A stretch of 64,000 bases of DNA from the NCBI RefSeq assembly GCF_001758365.1, contig NZ_LZFO01000006.1, forward strand, positions 1 through 64,000, given 5' to 3'. Positions 29,001-36,780 of this stretch are shown piece by piece. How positions within the stretch are numbered: position 1 is the first letter of the stretch; the number at the start of each line of letters is the position of its first letter. Under the pieces are notes generated by a model that did no database searches, was not told where the DNA came from, and saw only the letters and a program-made list of their open reading frames with translations. A program made the translations under genes and the position numbers. Source of the stretch: Clostridium acetireducens DSM 10703 (lineage in GTDB: Bacteria; Bacillota; Clostridia; Clostridiales; Clostridiaceae).

Positions 29001-30077
29001 GTAGGTGATGAAAAGCAAATAAGTCCTGAAGTTGTTGGAAAAGATAATGCAAAAGTAGAGTCTCTTATAAACAAATATTTAAAAAATATTCCTCATGCAG
29101 AATGGTTTGACTTAAATACTAGTTTATATAATACTGCTCTTAGGGTATTCCCTAATAGACTTCTACTTAAAGAACATTTTAGATGTGTACCTGAAATAAT
29201 TGAATTTAGCAACAATCTTTGTTATTCAAATGAGATTTTACCTTTAAGATGTGCAGAAAACAAGGAAATATTTAACCCTTCTGTTGTAACTATTAAAATA
29301 GAAGATGGCTATAGAGAAACTTCTAAACCAATAAATATAAAAGAAGCTGAAGCTATAGTAAATCAAATAATAAAATGCTGTAAAGATAAAAAATATAAAA
29401 ATATGACTATGGGGGTTATATCTTTACTTGGAAGTCATCAATCAGAAGTTATAGAAAATATGTTAACTGAAAAATTAGGAATAGAAGAAATGGTAAATAG
29501 AAAATTAATATGCGGTGATGCCTATTCATTTCAAGGAGATGAAAGAGATGTTATGTTTTTATCTTTAGTTATAGCTAAAAATGCTAAATTTACCTCTTTA
29601 ACTAAAAACACTGACATTAGAAGGTTTAATGTAGCAGCTAGCAGAGCTAGAAATCAATTATGGCTATATCATTCTGTAGATTTAGAAGATTTAAACCCTA
29701 AATGTGTAAGGGCAAAGCTTTTAAAATATTGCATGAATCCTATAAAAAATAATTTAGAAAATAAACAATCAAAATATTCTCTTTTAACTCCTTTCCAAAA
29801 GGATATATATAGTATTATTAATAAAACTGATTATAAAATTATTCCTGATTTTAAAATTGGAAAATATATTGTGGACTTTCTAATTATAGATAAAAATAAA
29901 AAAACAGCTCTTCAATGCGATGGTGATAAATTTAATATAAATAATAACTGGAAAACACTTTACGAAAGACAAATGAATCTAGAAAAAATAGGCTGGACAT
30001 TCTTTACTATAAGAGGTAGTGAATTTTATAGAAATCAAGAAAAAACTCTTGATAAATTATACAAAGTATTAAACTAA
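26028..30077 (+). CDS. SF1 helicase with C-terminal Vsr-like nuclease domain
   Basis: A very large (1349-residue) protein. It has a UPF1/DNA2-type helicase core: Walker A GPPGTGKSHT at about 305, Walker B FDESSQSD at about 969, KEHFRCVPEI, SFQGDERDVMFLS and VAASRARNQLW. About 500 residues of helical insertion lie between motifs I and II. The last 90 residues (IPDFKIGKYIVDFLII, LQCDGDKFN) have the PD-(D/E)xK pattern of very-short-patch-repair-like nucleases. The start is TTG at 26028 with TGGAGGT 8 nt upstream. The architecture is common in bacterial defence and genome-maintenance loci. The precise role is unknown. Confidence 0.85.
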   Translation: MYTKDLDTLKKVEQIFTYLLSIKNLNKKTIKNISQYEKVYYECELPKGEGCYIYKDNCEDCWLEVNEKCKNLYDSLSKLFLYLEKNSENVEIVWGHAVLAWKINNSNIIHPLFTTKMDLSFNSKTSTFIIKPYNNYINMELEILEDLPIEDMNKILNLRDDFNSLDVDPRNIKEYEFILKEIYECLTDKTLANENIIKKDLISINNIKPKNEPLFYNASCIIVRNIDTRLWNMEIKNVLQELKNGYPIPKTIQALVKNEQIPQDKETANNWKKIGENLLFPLPANEEQKEIAKRLAKNFGIVVQGPPGTGKSHTIVNLICHLLAHGKRVLVTSQTDRALRVLSNKIPENISSLCISILGNDSKALKELDESVRKITENLSLDPKDIYNEILPLENQLSHCLKKQEELYNKLEKIECLENNDIIYMGKSHKLINISKWVNENEKKYSWIIDKIDTKSKCPITDDEFNHLISLLNSVDKDCFRLINKIDNIISKLPPYEEIYEKLINIINHKNKYIDYKENIKGWNITNNVININEILYTLKETIETMNNIENSWLNNVMKYYHFGEVSKPIWQQLISNCNSYLHKISQLKQYLSTHKIEVPKSMNIDVFYNDFNPIYKTLKTKGKIGALFKLFHSNCNYILENCKVDYNKISTLEQAEIINKYIEKQILERRLRNLWNNTVKEYGGKILNSSDVNSITNLENLVKQIEYIINWDNVVKNKVIKLIDGIYLPYEVNWYKKETYIYLKTGLLSIKNIKEFYDLKAYFENIRKLLSDCEELKDLDKALEEYDINNVNSIYHKFNKLELIKPKIDEINILTSKLKLQCPLLVDYILNNENANLDKLTNFSEAWKWNQWNSIIKQIHELDINNIEENLREEKIKEKSIIEKLVGKKTWYNQMLRTTEPQKRSLFSWMESIKRIGKGTGKNVTKYRKIAQNEMENCKDVIPVWIMPLNRVIENIKLSKNLFDVVIFDESSQSDISAISALLRAEKAVIVGDEKQISPEVVGKDNAKVESLINKYLKNIPHAEWFDLNTSLYNTALRVFPNRLLLKEHFRCVPEIIEFSNNLCYSNEILPLRCAENKEIFNPSVVTIKIEDGYRETSKPINIKEAEAIVNQIIKCCKDKKYKNMTMGVISLLGSHQSEVIENMLTEKLGIEEMVNRKLICGDAYSFQGDERDVMFLSLVIAKNAKFTSLTKNTDIRRFNVAASRARNQLWLYHSVDLEDLNPKCVRAKLLKYCMNPIKNNLENKQSKYSLLTPFQKDIYSIINKTDYKIIPDFKIGKYIVDFLIIDKNKKTALQCDGDKFNINNNWKTLYERQMNLEKIGWTFFTIRGSEFYRNQEKTLDKLYKVLN

Positions 30078-30082
30078 AAAAT

Positions 30083-30121
30083 AAATATGTTAATAATACG
30101 CTTTATATTATTAACATATTT
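30083..30121 (+). terminator. Terminator of the helicase-nuclease gene
   Basis: Hairpin with 16-bp arms (AAATATGTTAATAATA and complement) and a 7-nt loop, directly after the stop codon. Confidence 0.6.
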
Positions 30122-30186
30122 AAATATTATTGTTATAGCTGTATAATATTATTATATAGTAATAATTTTTACACAGGAGTGATTTT

Positions 30187-30558
30187 ATGAAAAAAGAAAC
30201 AAAACAAACCTTAGGGGTAATTTGGAAACATCCTGAAAGTGGTTTAAGTTTTAAAATAGGTATTCTTGAAAAATTTAAGAAAAATTACTATTTTAAATAC
30301 AATGTAGAAGAAACTAAAAAAGCTTTAGAAAATGAGGAATTTTCTCTTTTTCCTGCATTTCCTTCTTTAAGCGGTCAATATTTTAAAGAAAGTCTTTTTT
30401 CAACTTTTTTAAATATGGTTCCTAAAAATAATAGAGGTAAAAATACTGATGAATTTGAAATTTTAAAAAATATAGGTTCTTCAAATAATAACAATTATGA
30501 ATTTACTAATTTATCAGAAGAAATTAATAACTTAGAAGAAAAAGGTAATGAAGACTAA
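30187..30558 (+). CDS. Small protein resembling the N-terminal part of HIRAN-domain proteins
   Basis: A 123-residue cytoplasmic protein. The segment GVIWKHPESGLSFKIGILEK, then YYFKYNV, FPAFPSLSGQYF and TDEFEILKNIG resemble the N-terminal half of larger bacterial HIRAN-domain proteins as I remember them, but the HIRAN domain itself is absent and the C-terminus is acidic. It could be a truncated or stand-alone module. It follows the helicase gene by 110 nt with its own ribosome site (ACAGGAGTG) and a terminator between, so it is probably a separate transcript. The family match is from memory and should be treated as tentative. Confidence 0.55.
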   Translation: MKKETKQTLGVIWKHPESGLSFKIGILEKFKKNYYFKYNVEETKKALENEEFSLFPAFPSLSGQYFKESLFSTFLNMVPKNNRGKNTDEFEILKNIGSSNNNNYEFTNLSEEINNLEEKGNED

Positions 30559-30570
30559 TGTCTCATTACC
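30543..30570 (+). terminator. Terminator overlapping the end of the small HIRAN-like gene
   Basis: GGTAATG(A)AGAC-TAAT-GTCTCATTACC with one bulged base, followed by TTATT. It includes the stop codon of the small gene. Confidence 0.7.
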
Positions 30571-30715
30571 TTATTACATTACACCTATTATATACATAAA
30601 CTTTATATTTTAAATATTTTCTAAATTACTATTCCAAAAATTAAAATTATTTATATGATTATGTTAAAATATTATTTATAAACCACCATAATAAAAATGA
30701 AAGAAGGAATACAAA

Positions 30716-31951
30716 ATGAAAGCTGAAATTTTAGCTGTTGGAACGGAAATACTATTGGGTGATATTGTAAATACTAATGCACAGTATATATCTAAAAGGC
30801 TGGCTGATATAGGCATATATGTATATAATCAGTCTGTAGTTGGTGATAATCCTAATAGACTTAAAAAATCCTATGAAACAGCCTTTGAAAGATGTAATTT
30901 AGTTATAACTACTGGCGGATTAGGTCCTACCAAAGATGATATTACTAAGGAAATTGCTTTTGATTATTTTAATAAAAAATCAATTTTAAATGAAAAAGCA
31001 CTAAAAAACATAGAAACATATTTTAAAAAAACCAATAAAAAAATGGCGGAAAGCAATAAGAAACAAGCTTTTTTCCCTAAAGATTCCCTTATAATACCTA
31101 ATTTTAACGGAACAGCTCCTGGATGTATAATTGAAGAAAAAAATAAAATTTTAATAATGCTTCCAGGTCCTCCAAAAGAAATGATTCCTATGTTTGAAGA
31201 ATCAGTAATTCCTTTTTTAAAAAAATTTCAAGATGGAATTTTAATTTCTAAAGTACTTAGACTATCTGGCATAGGTGAAAGTAGTGCTGCAGAATTAATA
31301 GATGATATATTAAGCAATCAAACTAATCCTACCATAGCACCTTATGCTAAAGAAGGAGAAGTAATATTTAGAATTACAGCTAAAGCTAAATCAGAAAAAG
31401 AAGCTGAAAAATTAATTGAACCTATGAAAAAAGAGTTAATAAAAAGATTTGGAAATAATATTTATGGTGAAGGTGAAACAAACCTACAAACAGAAGTATG
31501 CAAACTATTAATTGAGAAAAATTTAACTATAGCAACTGCAGAATCTTGTACAGGTGGACTTTTAACTTCAAAACTTATAGAATTCCCAGGAGTATCCAAA
31601 TGCCTTTTAGAAGGAATTGTAACTTACAGTAATACTTCAAAAATTAAAAGATTAGAAGTTAAAAAAGAAACTTTGGACAAATTCGGAGCTGTTAGTGCTG
31701 AAACCGCTTGTGAAATGGCTAAAGGAATTGCAAAAACATCTAATTCTGATATAGGAATATCTACTACTGGAATTGCTGGTCCTGATGGTCATACTAAAGA
31801 AAATCCTGTAGGCTTAGTATTTTTAGGATTATACATAAACGGTACTTTAAAAACTAAAAAACTTAATTTAACTGGAGATAGAAATAAAATACGAAGAAGA
31901 GCCACTATTATGGCATTAAATTGGTTAAGAAAAGAAATAATGTATATATGA
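30716..31951 (+). CDS. cinA: CinA: nicotinamide-nucleotide amidase / competence-damage protein
   Basis: A 411-residue two-domain CinA. The N-terminal MoaB-like domain (AEILAVGTEILLGDIVNTNA, VITTGGLGPTKDD) resembles molybdopterin-binding folds and can act on ADP-ribose. The C-terminal amidase (TIATAESCTGGLLTSKLIE, STTGIAGPDG) hydrolyses NMN to nicotinate mononucleotide in pyridine-nucleotide recycling. GAAAGAAGGA precedes the ATG. It is convergent with rplY and shares a terminator hairpin with it. Confidence 0.95.
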   Translation: MKAEILAVGTEILLGDIVNTNAQYISKRLADIGIYVYNQSVVGDNPNRLKKSYETAFERCNLVITTGGLGPTKDDITKEIAFDYFNKKSILNEKALKNIETYFKKTNKKMAESNKKQAFFPKDSLIIPNFNGTAPGCIIEEKNKILIMLPGPPKEMIPMFEESVIPFLKKFQDGILISKVLRLSGIGESSAAELIDDILSNQTNPTIAPYAKEGEVIFRITAKAKSEKEAEKLIEPMKKELIKRFGNNIYGEGETNLQTEVCKLLIEKNLTIATAESCTGGLLTSKLIEFPGVSKCLLEGIVTYSNTSKIKRLEVKKETLDKFGAVSAETACEMAKGIAKTSNSDIGISTTGIAGPDGHTKENPVGLVFLGLYINGTLKTKKLNLTGDRNKIRRRATIMALNWLRKEIMYI

Positions 31952-31955
31952 ATAT

Positions 31956-31993
31956 AAAAAAGATGCGACTATTTTTATTATCGCATCTTTTTT
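31956..31993. terminator. Bidirectional terminator between cinA and rplY
   Basis: AAAAAAGATGCGA (31956-31968) and its complement (31981-31993) with a 12-nt loop. A-tract and T-tract flank it, so it can end both convergent genes. Confidence 0.9.
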
Positions 31994-31996
31994 ATG

Positions 31997-32530
31997 CTAA
32001 ACTGTTACTGTAGCTATAATTTCTTCTGTTTCTTTCATGGTTCTTATTTCAGAATTTAATCCTAAATCTTTTACCTTTATATTATCTCCAAAGTCTTTAG
32101 CACTTACATCTAGCTTTATAATATCTGGTATTTTTGCTGCTTCCCCTGCTACTTCAACTTCACTTAAATACATTTGTAAGTACAATCCTTTTGTTTTTAA
32201 ACTACTTCTTCCTGTATATACTATAGGGATTGTCCAATTAACAAGTTCGTTTCTTTTAACTAATTGTATATCTACATGTGCTATTTTGTTAGTAACTAAG
32301 TCTCTAGATACTTCTTTTATTATTCCTAAATTTTCTTCATTGTCTATTGATATTAATATCTTCGACTTTTCTCCTTTTACTTTTAAGAAATTAATAAACT
32401 CTACTTCTTTAAATTTTACTGGTATAGTTTGTGAATTTTTACCGTAAACTACTCCTGGAATAAAACCATTTTTTCTTGATTTTTTAGCATTTTCAACTCT
32501 TTTAGTACCTACAAGAACTAATTTTTCCAT
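31997..32530 (-). CDS. rplY: 50S ribosomal protein L25 (general stress protein Ctc type)
   Basis: A 177-residue L25/Ctc protein that binds 5S rRNA. The N-terminal beta-barrel domain includes SRKNGFIPGVVYGKN near residue 18 and IAHVDIQLVKRNE near residue 82. The C-terminal TL5 domain covers residues 95-177. The extended two-domain length is the Ctc form rather than the short E. coli form. An AGGGGGAA site lies upstream of the ATG. Confidence 0.93.
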   Translation of the reverse strand: MEKLVLVGTKRVENAKKSRKNGFIPGVVYGKNSQTIPVKFKEVEFINFLKVKGEKSKILISIDNEENLGIIKEVSRDLVTNKIAHVDIQLVKRNELVNWTIPIVYTGRSSLKTKGLYLQMYLSEVEVAGEAAKIPDIIKLDVSAKDFGDNIKVKDLGLNSEIRTMKETEEIIATVTV

Positions 32531-32678
32531 TTAAAATTCCCCCTAACTCTGCTTATATTTACTATTATATCATATTTATGTAATTAATTATACATTTAAC
32601 CTACATATCTAATTAATACCTCAATTTAGTATAACATTTAAAAATAAACAAACTATTAATAAAATTAATTATATATAT

Positions 32679-32730
32679 CTAGGTTATTGACTAAAAAATT
32701 ATCTCAATCATTTTTTAGTCAATAACCTAG
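32679..32730. repeat. Mini-palindrome, second relic of the quasi-palindromic element
   Basis: A 52-bp hairpin with perfect 21-bp arms, CTAGGTTATTGACTAAAAAAT and complement, around a 10-nt loop. The ends are recognisably those of the long elements (TAGGTTGTTGAATAAAAAAT) with changes that match on both arms. It lies 5 nt beyond the rhodanese stop codon and probably serves as its terminator. Confidence 0.7.
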
Positions 32731-32735
32731 ATGCA

Positions 32736-33161
32736 TTATTTAATAACAGTTTTATAAGGCCATTTTTCAATTCCACCTAAATCATAAACATTCATGTATC
32801 CTTTTTTTATTAATATATTGCTTGCTGATTTACTTCTATTTCCTGTCCTACAATAAACAAATATAGTACTATCTTTATTAGGTATTTTATTTTCTACTTC
32901 TCTATCTAATATGTTTAATGGTATTAATACACTATTAGGTATATGTTCTTTTCTATATTCTTTTTTTGTTCTTACATCTAAAATTATAATATTTTTATTA
33001 CTAGAAATTTTTTCTTTAGCTTTTTCAGGAGATATTGTTTTATATAAAGTTTCTTTTTTATTAGTTTTCAATATAGCTTTTTCATTTAATTTATATCCAT
33101 AATAAAAACCAACTAACATTATTAAAAATATTCCAGATAGTATTATTATTTTTTTATTCAT
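32736..33161 (-). CDS. Membrane-anchored rhodanese-domain protein
   Basis: A 141-residue protein with an N-terminal membrane helix (residues 5-24) and a rhodanese domain from about residue 45. The active-site loop reads FVYCRTGNRSKSAS with catalytic Cys107, and the CRTGNRS loop is intact. It would transfer or bind sulfur at the outer face of the membrane, although reducing-thiol roles are also possible. It lies 30 nt downstream of the phosphoesterase gene, so the two may be co-transcribed. Confidence 0.88.
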   Translation of the reverse strand: MNKKIIILSGIFLIMLVGFYYGYKLNEKAILKTNKKETLYKTISPEKAKEKISSNKNIIILDVRTKKEYRKEHIPNSVLIPLNILDREVENKIPNKDSTIFVYCRTGNRSKSASNILIKKGYMNVYDLGGIEKWPYKTVIK

Positions 33162-33191
33162 TTAAATCTCCTCCTAAAAAAGTAAAATACA

Positions 33192-34436
33192 TTAATAATC
33201 AAATACTCTATCACTTCCAGCCCCATATCTATCAATATATATTTTTCTATTATTTGTATCTATACTAAATATATCAAAAGCATTTTCCACAAAAGTTTTT
33301 ATATACCTTTTAGGAGCCAAATAAGGGCTAATTTGTATAGGAACTGAATTCAAAGTAGATATATACATTATTCCATTTACTTTATCTGAATTATCCATAT
33401 GAACATGTCCATTTATAACAGCTATTACATCCATAGAACCTTGTGAAGAAAAATCTACATTTACATATTGACCAAAATCTCCTTTTGTTTTATTAGATTT
33501 ATATTTTTTTCCATATTTAAAACTTTCAATAACTTTCATCATTATATCACCATTTGGAATAGATTTATCATAATTAATTTTTTTGTTAATACTTACATGG
33601 CTAAAAAATATAGTTTTCCATTCTTTTTTATCTTCTTTATTTGAAAAATCTAAAGCCTTATTAGCTACCCAATTTAATTGTTCATTAGAAATACCATATT
33701 GTAATATGCCATTATATTTAGGTTTGCCATTTTCATGGTATATTTCTGGTATATCATTTGTATTAAGTACTATAATTCTCAATTTTTTATTAGGAAAATC
33801 TTTATAATAGTACATTCCCTCAGGATTTTTTTCATCTACTATTATACCCTTAATATACTTTCCTATAGTAATATTATAAAATTCTCTTTTAGAAATAACA
33901 TTATGGTGTGATTGAGGTGTGTTTCTCACATTATAATAACTATTATCATCGTGATTTCCAACTGCATAAAATGTAGGGCATTGATTATTTTTGCATAACT
34001 CTCCTAATACTTTATCTAAATACATAATTGATTTATTTTTTTTGTCATATCCATCTATTATATCTCCACCATGTATAACAAAATCAGAACCTATAAGTCT
34101 AGACATTTCTTTAACTTCTCTAAAGTGCTTTATTGCTTTATCTCTAAAACCTGAAGTTTCATCATAATGACTATCGGTTATAAATTCAAAAATAATAAAA
34201 TTATTCTTTTTCCTACTCAATACTTGAGAAGAAATTTCTTCTAAGTTTTTTAATGAATATCTAGGTAAAGAATACTTTTCTACTTTATTTATTATATTAA
34301 CTATATACCTATTTACTAAATTTTTAGTATATTCTTTTAAAACATTTACTTCACTAGAAAAAAATAAAATTATTATTGTAATTAATATTATAATTAATTT
34401 TATAGTAGTTTTTTTATTTTTAGTTATACTTATCAT
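33192..34436 (-). CDS. Membrane-anchored calcineurin-like metallophosphoesterase
   Basis: A 414-residue protein with an N-terminal membrane helix at residues 10-27 and an extracytoplasmic metallophosphoesterase domain. The motifs are in order: TDSHYDE near residue 86, HGGDIIDG near 120, YAVGNHDD near 155, FFSHVSI near 275 and INGHVHMD near 340. All five metal-binding blocks are intact. The substrate is unknown; wall polymer, nucleotide or phospholipid phosphodiesters are possible. It is followed by the rhodanese gene on the same strand. Confidence 0.88.
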   Translation of the reverse strand: MISITKNKKTTIKLIIILITIIILFFSSEVNVLKEYTKNLVNRYIVNIINKVEKYSLPRYSLKNLEEISSQVLSRKKNNFIIFEFITDSHYDETSGFRDKAIKHFREVKEMSRLIGSDFVIHGGDIIDGYDKKNKSIMYLDKVLGELCKNNQCPTFYAVGNHDDNSYYNVRNTPQSHHNVISKREFYNITIGKYIKGIIVDEKNPEGMYYYKDFPNKKLRIIVLNTNDIPEIYHENGKPKYNGILQYGISNEQLNWVANKALDFSNKEDKKEWKTIFFSHVSINKKINYDKSIPNGDIMMKVIESFKYGKKYKSNKTKGDFGQYVNVDFSSQGSMDVIAVINGHVHMDNSDKVNGIMYISTLNSVPIQISPYLAPKRYIKTFVENAFDIFSIDTNNRKIYIDRYGAGSDRVFDY

Positions 34437-34532
34437 TATATCCCTTCTATATTAATTAATTATTCTTTATTTTAACATAAATATATACGCATTTTAAAGC
34501 TTAATTAAAAAAAATATATATTTACATTATAA

Positions 34533-34558
34533 AAAACCCCACACAGCTGTGGAGTTTT
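34533..34558 (-). terminator. Terminator of the 34560-35060 gene
   Basis: AAAACCCCACA-CAGC-TGTGGAGTTTT, a stable short hairpin with one mismatch, starting 1 nt beyond the stop codon on the minus strand. Confidence 0.75.
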
Positions 34559-34559
34559 C

Positions 34560-35060
34560 TTATAATGATAACTTTTCTTCCCAATTAATTTCTACAGTAC
34601 CTTGTACATCTTTTACTTTTTCCGCCTTTGATTGTAAATAACAAGCTTCACTAAAACATTCCCAATTTTCATCTTTAAATCTTAATACTTCATCTAATGT
34701 TAAATATAATATATAGCAAGGAAAATCTCTAAACTTACAAAAACTAGTTACCTCTTTAATTCTATCTTCCTTTAATACTCCATATAAAGTATTTACTTTA
34801 TCTTCTGGATAAATTATTTGAACTTGGTTTTTATTATAAGGAAGTAGAAAAGTTTTATAATTATATATTTTCATTTTAATATAACCCTGACTTTTATCAA
34901 TTAAATAACCAAAATTACATTTCTTCCTTAATTCTTTTGGTATACTAGATTTTAATAAATTATATACTTTTAAAACTTTTTCTCTTCCCTCTTCTCCTAC
35001 TCTTCTTTTTTTTAAAACAGAGTACATCGCATTTTTTTCTTCTAATACCTTTTTATTCAT
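34560..35060 (-). CDS. Uncharacterised 166-residue cytoplasmic protein
   Basis: I do not recognise this family. The N-terminal 35 residues are strongly basic and helical (VLKKRRVGEEGREKVLKVYN). The middle and end are mixed alpha/beta with several aromatic residues and three cysteines (CNFGY, FCKFRDFPCYI), and no membrane segment or signal peptide is present. The ATG at 35060 has AAAGGGG upstream. A three-hairpin structured region that ends in a terminator lies 30 nt upstream on the same strand, so its expression may be attenuated. Confidence 0.7.
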   Translation of the reverse strand: MNKKVLEEKNAMYSVLKKRRVGEEGREKVLKVYNLLKSSIPKELRKKCNFGYLIDKSQGYIKMKIYNYKTFLLPYNKNQVQIIYPEDKVNTLYGVLKEDRIKEVTSFCKFRDFPCYILYLTLDEVLRFKDENWECFSEACYLQSKAEKVKDVQGTVEINWEEKLSL

Positions 35061-35091
35061 TATATATACTACCCCTTTAAAATTTTACTTA

Positions 35092-35172
35092 TATTAAAAA
35101 ATTAGGATTTCAAAGAATCCTAACTATTATTTTCAGTAAAAATAATAGATACCCAAAGGCATCTTAATAAAA
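35092..35172 (-). ncRNA. Candidate structured RNA with three hairpins and a terminator
   Basis: Read on the minus strand there are three consecutive stems: AGATGCC-TTTG-GGTATCT, then ATTATTTT-TACTG-AAAATAAT, then TTAGGATT-CTTTG-AAATCCTAA followed by TTTTTT. All lie within 80 nt, with 0-2 nt between stems, upstream of the 34560-35060 gene. This could be a small RNA or a leader attenuator. I recognise no known riboswitch class. Confidence 0.45.
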
Positions 35173-35337
35173 AACATATATAAAGTTATTTAAAATTTAT
35201 AAATAAATTAAAAAAGTTCATTTTATATCTCTTCTATCTATTATTATATATCATTGCCAAATATATTGCAAACCAGTAACATAGATTCATTAATCACATA
35301 TATTTATATAGTAACTAATTATTAAAAGGAGAATTAT

Positions 35338-35952
35338 ATGCATTTTATATCTTTACTCTTATTTGTGCTTTCAGCAAATATAGATAATATAATAGTCGGT
35401 ATTACTTATGGAATAAAACAATTAAATTTAACATCAACTAATATAATGACTATAACTATTATAATTACTCTTGGAACAGCAATTTCTATGTACTTTGGAA
35501 AAATTATTTGTTTATATATAAATTCAAACTTAGCTAATAATCTAGGTAGTGGTATGTTAATAATTTTAGGTCTTTGGTATATTGTGGATTTTTTGTTAAG
35601 CACTATGAAAATTCATAAAAATAAAGATAAAACAAATCATTTATGTTATAAAGAAGTACTAAATAATCCTGAAAAAGCAGATATAGATAAATCAGGGAGC
35701 ATAGATTTTAAAGAATGTACTTTTTTATCTATAGCATTAACTTTAAATAACAGTGCTTTAGGAATAAGTGCTAGTTTAGCTGGATTAAATATAAAAATTA
35801 CAATTATATTGACATTTATTATAGGTATATTAACTATTAAATTAGGATTATATATAGGGAGAAAATGTACTTCAAACTTTTTAAATAAATATGCAAATTT
35901 AATATCTGGTTTTATAATAATTTTAGTAGGAATAATAGAACTAATTATATAA
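35338..35952 (+). CDS. ytaF: Sporulation membrane protein YtaF (MntP-like)
   Basis: A 204-residue membrane protein with six helices in two repeats of the MntP/LysE type: LLLFVLSANIDNIIVG at the start and SIALTLNNSALGI near residue 131. Between them is a cytoplasmic loop with DIDKSGSIDFKEC near residue 119, an EF-hand-like acidic segment typical of YtaF. YtaF is a sporulation membrane protein of unknown transport function. AAAGGAG precedes the ATG. A convergent terminator follows. Confidence 0.88.
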   Translation: MHFISLLLFVLSANIDNIIVGITYGIKQLNLTSTNIMTITIIITLGTAISMYFGKIICLYINSNLANNLGSGMLIILGLWYIVDFLLSTMKIHKNKDKTNHLCYKEVLNNPEKADIDKSGSIDFKECTFLSIALTLNNSALGISASLAGLNIKITIILTFIIGILTIKLGLYIGRKCTSNFLNKYANLISGFIIILVGIIELII

Positions 35953-35976
35953 GATATATTATATCCTATATAATTA
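35940..35976. terminator. Bidirectional terminator after ytaF
   Basis: Arms CTAATTATATA (35940-35950) and TATATAATTAG (35966-35976), overlapping the ytaF stop, between convergent genes. Confidence 0.6.
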
Positions 35977-35981
35977 GTTTA

Positions 35982-36275
35982 CTAAACTTCTTTGTAATCT
36001 ACATCTATAATATTTTCACTAAAATCTACATCCTTATTTACTTTATTACTTTTAGTATTTGTCCAACTGCTTTTATATGATCTTTTTTTTAATACTTTTT
36101 CTCTTATACTAAAATTTTTAAAATAACTTTTACATTTTTTAAATATCCAAAAAGAAAGGACCAATAAAATAATTAATGGCACTAAAGTAAAAAACAAATA
36201 CACAGCTGCAACGATAATTAATATTGATAATAAAATGAATAACCAATTAGAGAACTTATTATTTATAAATTCCAT
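35982..36275 (-). CDS. Small membrane protein of unknown function
   Basis: A 97-residue protein with two closely spaced hydrophobic helices (residues about 11-28 and 29-44), then a strongly basic segment (KKCKSYFKNFSIREKVLKKR) and an acidic tail ending in IIDVDYKEV. No family recognised. The layout suggests both helices in the membrane with a cytoplasmic charged tail. AAAGGTAGAGAAG precedes the ATG. Confidence 0.65.
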   Translation of the reverse strand: MEFINNKFSNWLFILLSILIIVAAVYLFFTLVPLIILLVLSFWIFKKCKSYFKNFSIREKVLKKRSYKSSWTNTKSNKVNKDVDFSENIIDVDYKEV

Positions 36276-36332
36276 TTTATCTTCTCTACCTTTCTTAATT
36301 TTATTAAGATAATTATATCATAAAATCACTTA

Positions 36333-36370
36333 AATTATATGAATAAAGAATGAACTTTATTCATATAATT
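36333..36370 (-). terminator. Terminator overlapping the DUF503 gene end
   Basis: Perfect 16-bp arms AATTATATGAATAAAG and complement around AATGAA. It overlaps the last three codons and the stop of the DUF503 gene. Confidence 0.65.
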
Positions 36371-36642
36371 TCTATTTCAATATCCTGTATTACTGCATCT
36401 GTTATTTTCTCAATATAATCTATAACATTTTGCATCACTCTATCAACATGCCTTTTATCATTACTTATACAGGCAATTCCTAAAGTAATAGTTTGATGAT
36501 AATCTTGATTTTCAATTTCTGATATAGACACATTAAATTTATTATGAACTTTAGCTATTATGCTTTTAACTATCATTCTCTTTTCCTTTAAAGAATGTAC
36601 CCAGTTAGCCATTAAATAAATTTTCCCAGAACCTATAACCAT
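36361..36642 (-). CDS. DUF503 (YlxP-like) protein
   Basis: A 93-residue YlxP-type protein. It contains HSLKEKRMIVKSIIAKVHNKF near residue 16 and ITLGIACISND near residue 47, the family hallmarks. YlxP is encoded near nusA/rbfA in many Firmicutes and is thought to act in ribosome or RNA metabolism; here it stands alone. A GTG three codons earlier is also possible, but AAGGAAGG is best placed for the ATG at 36642. Confidence 0.88.
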   Translation of the reverse strand: MVIGSGKIYLMANWVHSLKEKRMIVKSIIAKVHNKFNVSISEIENQDYHQTITLGIACISNDKRHVDRVMQNVIDYIEKITDAVIQDIEIEII

Positions 36643-36780
36643 ATTATACACCTTCCTTATTGCAAATCAGTATTTTTTATATTATATCATAATTTTTTAC
36701 ATTGATTATATTGGTTTTTTTTCATAAAATTATATTATATGAGTATTTGTAATATAATAAAAATAATAAGAGGTGAAGTT

